In this document: positions 59,883-64,000 of the stretch, piece after piece
How positions within the stretch are numbered: the first letter of the stretch is position 1
Layout: every line of letters starts with the position of its first letter
From: Mesorhizobium ciceri biovar biserrulae WSM1271
Lineage (GTDB): Bacteria > Pseudomonadota > Alphaproteobacteria > Rhizobiales > Rhizobiaceae
DNA: 64,000 nt
Direction: 5' to 3'
NCBI RefSeq assembly: GCF_000185905.1
Contig: NC_014923.1
Coordinates: 3,433,501-3,497,500 of the forward strand
The notes under the pieces: model-generated
The model's input: the letters and a program-made list of their open reading frames with translations, nothing else
The model's database searches: none
Told to the model about the DNA's origin: nothing
Made by a program: the position numbers and the translations under genes

Positions 59883-61316
59883 ATGGATGCGCGATCGGAC
59901 AGGAACGCAATACCGCTTGCGGTCGATCTCGACGGCACGCTGATCGCAACCGACCTGTTGTGGGAAGGGCTGTTCATCCTTCTCAAGAAGAACCCGCTCT
60001 ATATCTTCCTCGTACCGTTCTGGATCGCCGGCGGGCCGGCGCGGCTGAAGCAGGCGATCGCGCAGCGCATCGACATCGATCCGGCATCGCTGCCCTATCG
60101 CGAGGTGCTGCTTTGCCGCCTCCGGACCGAGCACGCCGAGGGCCGCAAGATCGTGCTGGCGACCGGTACGCCGCGCAAGTTCGCCGACGCTATCGCGGCC
60201 CATCTCGGCATTTTCGACCAGGTGCTGGCCACCGATGGTCTCGCCAATCTCACCTCGGGCAGGAAGCGCGCCTCGCTGATCGCAGCCTATGGCGATGGCG
60301 GTTTCGACTACGCCGGCAACAGCCGCCATGACCTCCAGGTCTTCGATGCCGCACGCAACGCGATCGTCGTCGCGCCCGACCGCCATGCCGCGCGCTGGCA
60401 GGCGGCACATGGCGCCGAGACGGTGCCGGCGCCGAAGCCGACTTTGCGGACCATCGTCAAGATGCTGCGCGTGCATCAGTGGCTGAAGAATTCGCTGATC
60501 GCAGTGCCGATGGTGCTCTCGCATGAATATTTCAACACCGACATGATCTGGGAATGCCTGCTGGCATTCGTCTCGTTCAGCGCGGTGGCATCGGCCATCT
60601 ACATCCTCAATGATTTCTTCGACCTCGCGCTCGACCGCAAACACCTCACCAAGCGCAACAGGCCGTTCGCCAGCGGCGCGCTGTCGATCCCGTTCGGACT
60701 TGGGGCGATCGCGGTGCTTCTGGCGATCGGCATCGGCACCGGGCTGTTCCTGTCGCCCGAATTCATGGCTGTGCTCGGCGGCTACATGGTCGTCACCACC
60801 GCCTATTCGCTGTCGTTCAAACGCATGCTGCTGGTCGATGTGCTGACGCTCGCCGGCCTCTACACGATCCGCGTCCTGGCCGGTGCGGCGGCGACCGGCG
60901 TCGACGTCTCGTTTTGGCTGCTGGCCTTCTCCATCTTCTTCTTCCTGTCGCTGGCGCTGGTGAAGCGCTTCGTCGAACTGCGCACCACCGCCATTCCGCC
61001 CGGCGAGCGCATTGCCGGTCGCGGCTATCGCACCGAAGACCAGGAGATCGTCGCCCAGGCCGGCATGGCCTCGGCCTTCTCCTCGGCGCTGGTGCTGGCG
61101 CTCTACATGGACAGTGTCGCGGTGCGGGAACTCTATCCGCATCCATGGCTGATCTGGCCGCTGGCGCCGATCGTGCTCTATCTTACCATGCGCGTCTGGA
61201 TCCTGGCGCGCCGCAACGAGATGCATGACGATCCGGTCGTCTTCATCATCCGCGACTGGCGCAGCCAGATCGTGGTGCTGATCGGTGCGGTGATGCTGGT
61301 CATCGGGGGCTGGTAG
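59883..61316 (+). CDS. HAD hydrolase fused to UbiA-type polyprenyl-phosphate transferase (DPPR-synthase-like)
   Basis: A 477-residue fusion. Residues 1-190 are a HAD phosphatase-like domain (AVDLDGTLIATD, then LATGTPRKFADAIAAH and a late YAGNSRHDLQVFD aspartate). Residues 195-477 are a UbiA prenyltransferase with eight or so helices, the metal motif NDFFDLALDRKHLTKRNRPF and the second motif YSLSFKRMLLVDVLTLAGLY. This second motif and lineage resemble decaprenyl-phosphate phosphoribosyltransferases. The HAD part could dephosphorylate the product. AGGA supports the ATG at 59883; the DprE1-like gene follows by 2 bp. Confidence 0.85.
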   Translation: MDARSDRNAIPLAVDLDGTLIATDLLWEGLFILLKKNPLYIFLVPFWIAGGPARLKQAIAQRIDIDPASLPYREVLLCRLRTEHAEGRKIVLATGTPRKFADAIAAHLGIFDQVLATDGLANLTSGRKRASLIAAYGDGGFDYAGNSRHDLQVFDAARNAIVVAPDRHAARWQAAHGAETVPAPKPTLRTIVKMLRVHQWLKNSLIAVPMVLSHEYFNTDMIWECLLAFVSFSAVASAIYILNDFFDLALDRKHLTKRNRPFASGALSIPFGLGAIAVLLAIGIGTGLFLSPEFMAVLGGYMVVTTAYSLSFKRMLLVDVLTLAGLYTIRVLAGAAATGVDVSFWLLAFSIFFFLSLALVKRFVELRTTAIPPGERIAGRGYRTEDQEIVAQAGMASAFSSALVLALYMDSVAVRELYPHPWLIWPLAPIVLYLTMRVWILARRNEMHDDPVVFIIRDWRSQIVVLIGAVMLVIGGW

Positions 61317-61318
61317 GC

Positions 61319-62671
61319 ATGGCCGCCGGACGTTTCCAAAGCTTTGGCCTTGCCACGCCGCCGGCGCCGCGCGCCATCGGTGCCGACGAGGCGATCGCGC
61401 TGCTGAAGGGCGGTCAGGCCAAGCCGGCGTCGCTGCTTGCCTATGGCAATGGCCGCTCCTACGGCGATTCCTGCCAGAACGGGGCCGGAGCGGTCGTCGA
61501 TATGCGATCGCTGAACCGGATCCACGCCTTCAACGCCGAAACCGGTGTTCTCAAGGCGGATGCCGGCGTGCTGTTGTCCGACATCATCGCCCACGCTGCC
61601 CCCTACGGCTTCTTCCCCGCCGTTGTGCCAGGCACGCAATTCGTCACGCTCGGCGGGGCCATCGCCAATGACGTGCATGGCAAGAACCATCACCGGCGCG
61701 GCACCTTCGGCTGCCATGTCGAGAGCTTCACGCTGCTCAGGTCCGATGGAAAGACCCATCGCTGCTCGGCGACAGACAATGCGCGGCTGTTTGCGGCGAC
61801 GATCGGCGGCATGGGGCTGACCGGCCTCATTCTGTCGGCCTCGATCCGGCTGATGCGGGTGCATTCCCTCGACATCGTCGAAAGGGTGACGCCGTTTCGT
61901 GACCTCTGCGAATTCTTCGACCTGGCCGCGGCGGCCGATCAGGCCAACGAATATGCGGTCGCCTGGATCGACCAGCTTGCCGGCGGTCGCAACAGCGGTC
62001 GCGGCCTGCTGCTCACTGGCAATCACGCCGAGCACGGCTCGCATGCCGCTTCGCGCGCCGGCGGCAATTTCTCGGTGCCGGTCCAGCCGCCGTTCAACGT
62101 GCTCAACCGGCCGTTCCTGACCGCCTTCAACGCTGCCTACAGGTGGAGGAAGAGCCGGGCAACGGTGCCGCGCCAGGCCGGCTACCAGGGCTTCTTCTTC
62201 CCGCTCGACGGCGTGCGCGATTGGAACCGGCTTTATGGGCCGAAAGGGCTGTTCCAGCACCAGAGCGTGGTGCCGGAACAGACGGCGCGCGAGGCCGTGC
62301 CGGCATTGCTGGCGGCTGCAAGGCAAGCCGGGCAGGGCTCGTTCCTCACGGTGCTGAAACGCTTCGGCTCCATCCGCTCGCCGGCGCTGCTGTCGTTTCC
62401 GCGTCCCGGCTACACGCTGACACTGGATTTCCCCAACAGGGGCGCCGCGACGCTGACACTGCTGCGGGAGCTCGACCGCATCACGGTCGAGGCCGGCGGC
62501 GCGGTCAATCCGTACAAGGACGCCCGCATGGGGGCCGAAATCTTCGCTTCGTCCTTTCCCGAATGGCAGCGGCTGGAAGCGCTCCGCGACCACGCCTTCA
62601 TGTCCGACTTCTGGGCGCGCACTGCGAAGAAATTGGATGTGCGGCGAGGCTCGGTCGAGGCAGCCGAATAG
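61319..62671 (+). CDS. DprE1-like FAD-dependent oxidoreductase
   Basis: A 450-residue PCMH/ALO-type flavoprotein. The FAD-binding region (LLAYGNGRSYGDSCQNGAGA, then LGGAIANDVHGKNHHRRGTF) closely follows DprE1, which oxidises decaprenylphosphoryl ribose at C2'. It is encoded directly after the HAD-UbiA fusion. The partner reductase (DprE2) could be the SDR/epimerase gene downstream. The start at 61319 is the only ATG near the family-typical N-terminus. Confidence 0.85.
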   Translation: MAAGRFQSFGLATPPAPRAIGADEAIALLKGGQAKPASLLAYGNGRSYGDSCQNGAGAVVDMRSLNRIHAFNAETGVLKADAGVLLSDIIAHAAPYGFFPAVVPGTQFVTLGGAIANDVHGKNHHRRGTFGCHVESFTLLRSDGKTHRCSATDNARLFAATIGGMGLTGLILSASIRLMRVHSLDIVERVTPFRDLCEFFDLAAAADQANEYAVAWIDQLAGGRNSGRGLLLTGNHAEHGSHAASRAGGNFSVPVQPPFNVLNRPFLTAFNAAYRWRKSRATVPRQAGYQGFFFPLDGVRDWNRLYGPKGLFQHQSVVPEQTAREAVPALLAAARQAGQGSFLTVLKRFGSIRSPALLSFPRPGYTLTLDFPNRGAATLTLLRELDRITVEAGGAVNPYKDARMGAEIFASSFPEWQRLEALRDHAFMSDFWARTAKKLDVRRGSVEAAE

Positions 62672-62795
62672 ATAAAATCCGAATAATTATTGGTTAACAG
62701 ATGGTTGATAGCGCGATTCACTCAAAACAATGTTGGGACTTCACCAAATGTTTGCGGGTTTGTAGTAGGAAGTGTGAAGGGGTGGCTTGGAACTC

Positions 62796-63245
62796 ATGAA
62801 ATACATCGTCTTCATTCTCTTTACAGTCATGACCAATGCCGCGGCGCAGCTGATGCTGAAGCAAGGCATGATGTCGCTCGGACCGATCTCGTTCGAGGGC
62901 GTCAATCCGCTCGTCAAGCTGCTGCAGATCGTCTTCAGCCCCTGGGTGTTCCTTGGCCTGTGTACCTTCGTCATCTCGATGGCCTCGCACCTCTATGTGC
63001 TGTCCAAGGTCGAGCTCTCCTTCGCTTATCCGTTCCTCAGCCTCGCCTATGTTGCCGTCGCCATCTTCGCTTATTTCGTCTTCCGCGAGGACCTCAATGG
63101 CTGGCGGGTCGCCGGCATCGCCTTCATCTGCGTCGGCACGGTGCTGATCGCGCAAAGTGGCCGGGATTTGGGTGGGCAAGGGCATGAGGACCAGGCCGCT
63201 TCCATCACGCCCGACAAGATCCAAGCAAACGAGATCGTTCGATGA
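62796..63245 (+). CDS. Small EamA/SMR-type four-helix membrane protein
   Basis: A 149-residue protein with four hydrophobic helices and an SMR-like first helix (IVFILFTVMTNAAAQLMLKQ). It resembles the ArnE/ArnF lipid-linked sugar flippase class by size and by its neighbours. It starts at ATG 62796 (a TTG at 62787 is in frame). The 124-bp AT-rich gap before it (62672-62795) may hold a promoter. The stop overlaps the next ATG. Confidence 0.75.
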   Translation: MKYIVFILFTVMTNAAAQLMLKQGMMSLGPISFEGVNPLVKLLQIVFSPWVFLGLCTFVISMASHLYVLSKVELSFAYPFLSLAYVAVAIFAYFVFREDLNGWRVAGIAFICVGTVLIAQSGRDLGGQGHEDQAASITPDKIQANEIVR

Positions 63246-64000
63246 GACATATGATTTTCGGCGGTGACGGTTTCGTCGGCCGCCATCTTGCCCCGAAGCT
63301 TGTGGCCGATGGTGAAGAGGTTGTCGTCGCCGACATCGTCAAGAGCGACCTGCCGCATTACCGCAGCGTCCGCTTTATCCAATGCGACGTCACCGATCCG
63401 GCCTCGGTCGCCGCGATTGGGCTGAAGGCCGACGACATGGTCTACAATTTGTCGGCCAAGATGCTGTCGCCGATCCAGGTGCGCGCCAAGCGGCATGACT
63501 TCTTCTTCCCTGTAAATTTCCATGGCACCGAGCACATCATGCAGGCCATGGACGGAGCCGGTGCGTCAAAACTCGTCCACTACACGACCGACATGATCTA
63601 CGGCCACACGGTCACGCAGCCTATGACCGAGGAGCACCCGGTGGCGCCGCTGGGCGAATATGGCTGGTCGAAGCAGAAGACCGAGGAGCTGGCGGCCGAG
63701 TGGCGCAAGCGCGGCATGTCGATCTCGCTGTTTCGCCCGCGCCTGATCATCGGTCCCGGCCGGCTCGGCATTCTCGAAAAACTGTTCAAGCTGATCGACT
63801 GGAATTTTCCGGTGCCGATGATCGGTTCGGGCAGGAACCCTTATCAGTTCATCTCGGTGTTCGACTGCGCCGAAGCCGCCCGCGCGGCCTGGAAGGCCGG
63901 CGTGCCAAACGAGGCCTATAATCTGGGTTCACTCAATCCACCGCCGGTCAAGAAGCTGCTCGGCGATCTGATCAGGCATGCCGGCTCGAAATCGATCCTG
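63242..64000 (+). CDS. NAD-dependent epimerase/dehydratase-family protein (partial, 3' end outside)
   Basis: At least 253 residues, open to the window end. The Rossmann motif GGDGFVGRHLAPKL is near the N-terminus, and the catalytic Tyr and Lys appear in YGWSKQKTEELA with the upstream TTDMIYG. It is an extended short-chain dehydrogenase. The ATG at 63242 overlaps the stop of the SMR-like gene. It may provide the reductase or epimerase step that completes the DprE1-like chemistry. Confidence 0.85.
   Translation, partial: MRHMIFGGDGFVGRHLAPKLVADGEEVVVADIVKSDLPHYRSVRFIQCDVTDPASVAAIGLKADDMVYNLSAKMLSPIQVRAKRHDFFFPVNFHGTEHIMQAMDGAGASKLVHYTTDMIYGHTVTQPMTEEHPVAPLGEYGWSKQKTEELAAEWRKRGMSISLFRPRLIIGPGRLGILEKLFKLIDWNFPVPMIGSGRNPYQFISVFDCAEAARAAWKAGVPNEAYNLGSLNPPPVKKLLGDLIRHAGSKSIL

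Noticed and set aside
59749..59943. A 64-codon frame just after the terminator.
   Set aside because: No ribosome binding site, overlaps the start of the HAD-UbiA gene in another frame and shows no recognisable sequence.
1..64000. CRISPR arrays, transposases, integrases or prophage genes.
   Set aside because: None seen. Direct repeats found are short, intergenic and not spaced like CRISPR; gene order is continuous and housekeeping-like through the first half.

Overview
The window reads as chromosome of a GC-rich alphaproteobacterium of the Rhizobiales, most like Mesorhizobium or a close relative. Evidence: an alphaproteobacterial nuo operon with an extra gene between nuoF and nuoG, followed by birA, RNase J, methylmalonyl-CoA epimerase, a DUF1467 protein, an insertion-free proS and lolCD; cobalamin genes of the aerobic (cob) pathway; an alphaproteobacterial GAAC-N7-GAAC SOS operator; rhizobial-type palindromic intergenic repeats; and a soxBDAG operon. 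This placement comes from gene order and sequence character; no database search was run.

Layout. 1-12587 (+): complex I operon from the 3' end of nuoE through nuoN. 12593-19924 (+): birA, rnj, mce, DUF1467, proS, lolC, lolD, with a gene-free 633-bp gap at 16000-16632 that holds a candidate minus-strand small RNA. 19925-22459: a repeat, an SOS operator with a 28-residue membrane peptide gene, a fused M50 protease, and lipB (-). 22694-24931: tRNA-Leu(GAG), mgtE and a MerR regulator. 25017-27911: isoprenylcysteine-methyltransferase-like and DUF1624 membrane proteins (-), then an MFS transporter (+). 27988-32860: a cobalamin riboswitch followed by cbtB, cbtA, cobP and cobO (+), cobD (-), then cobC and a small Cys-phosphatase (+).

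33174-41237: creatininase-family and RidA-family genes (-), and a (+) operon of an NMT1-type ABC transporter, a cytosine-deaminase-like amidohydrolase, a GlcD-like flavoprotein and two tandem flavodoxin-fold reductases. 41289-48873 (-): two DMGDH-like FAD/GcvT oxidoreductases flanking an aminotransferase and a homocysteine S-methyltransferase, headed by an XRE-cupin regulator. 49054-51212: a nitroreductase (+) and a DHA2 MFS exporter (-). 51386-56529 (-): soxBDAG, heterotetrameric sarcosine oxidase.

56752-64000 (+): an MscS-type channel with an N-terminal DUF3772 region, a small exported protein with a terminator, then a HAD-UbiA fusion, a DprE1-like oxidase, a four-helix SMR-like protein and a NAD-dependent epimerase cut by the window end. 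This last group looks like a polyprenyl-phosphate pentose pathway.

The genes form three functional blocks: respiration and housekeeping (1-24931), cobalamin synthesis and cobalt uptake (27988-32860), and catabolism of N-methylated amines and related nitrogen compounds (33174-56529). In the third block, a BHMT-like methyltransferase, DMGDH-like enzymes and sarcosine oxidase fit the route betaine to dimethylglycine to sarcosine to glycine. The strongest new leads are the SOS-controlled 28-aa membrane peptide at 20244, the candidate small RNA at 16138-16286, the phosphatase inside the cobalamin cluster and the polyprenyl-sugar cluster at the right end.
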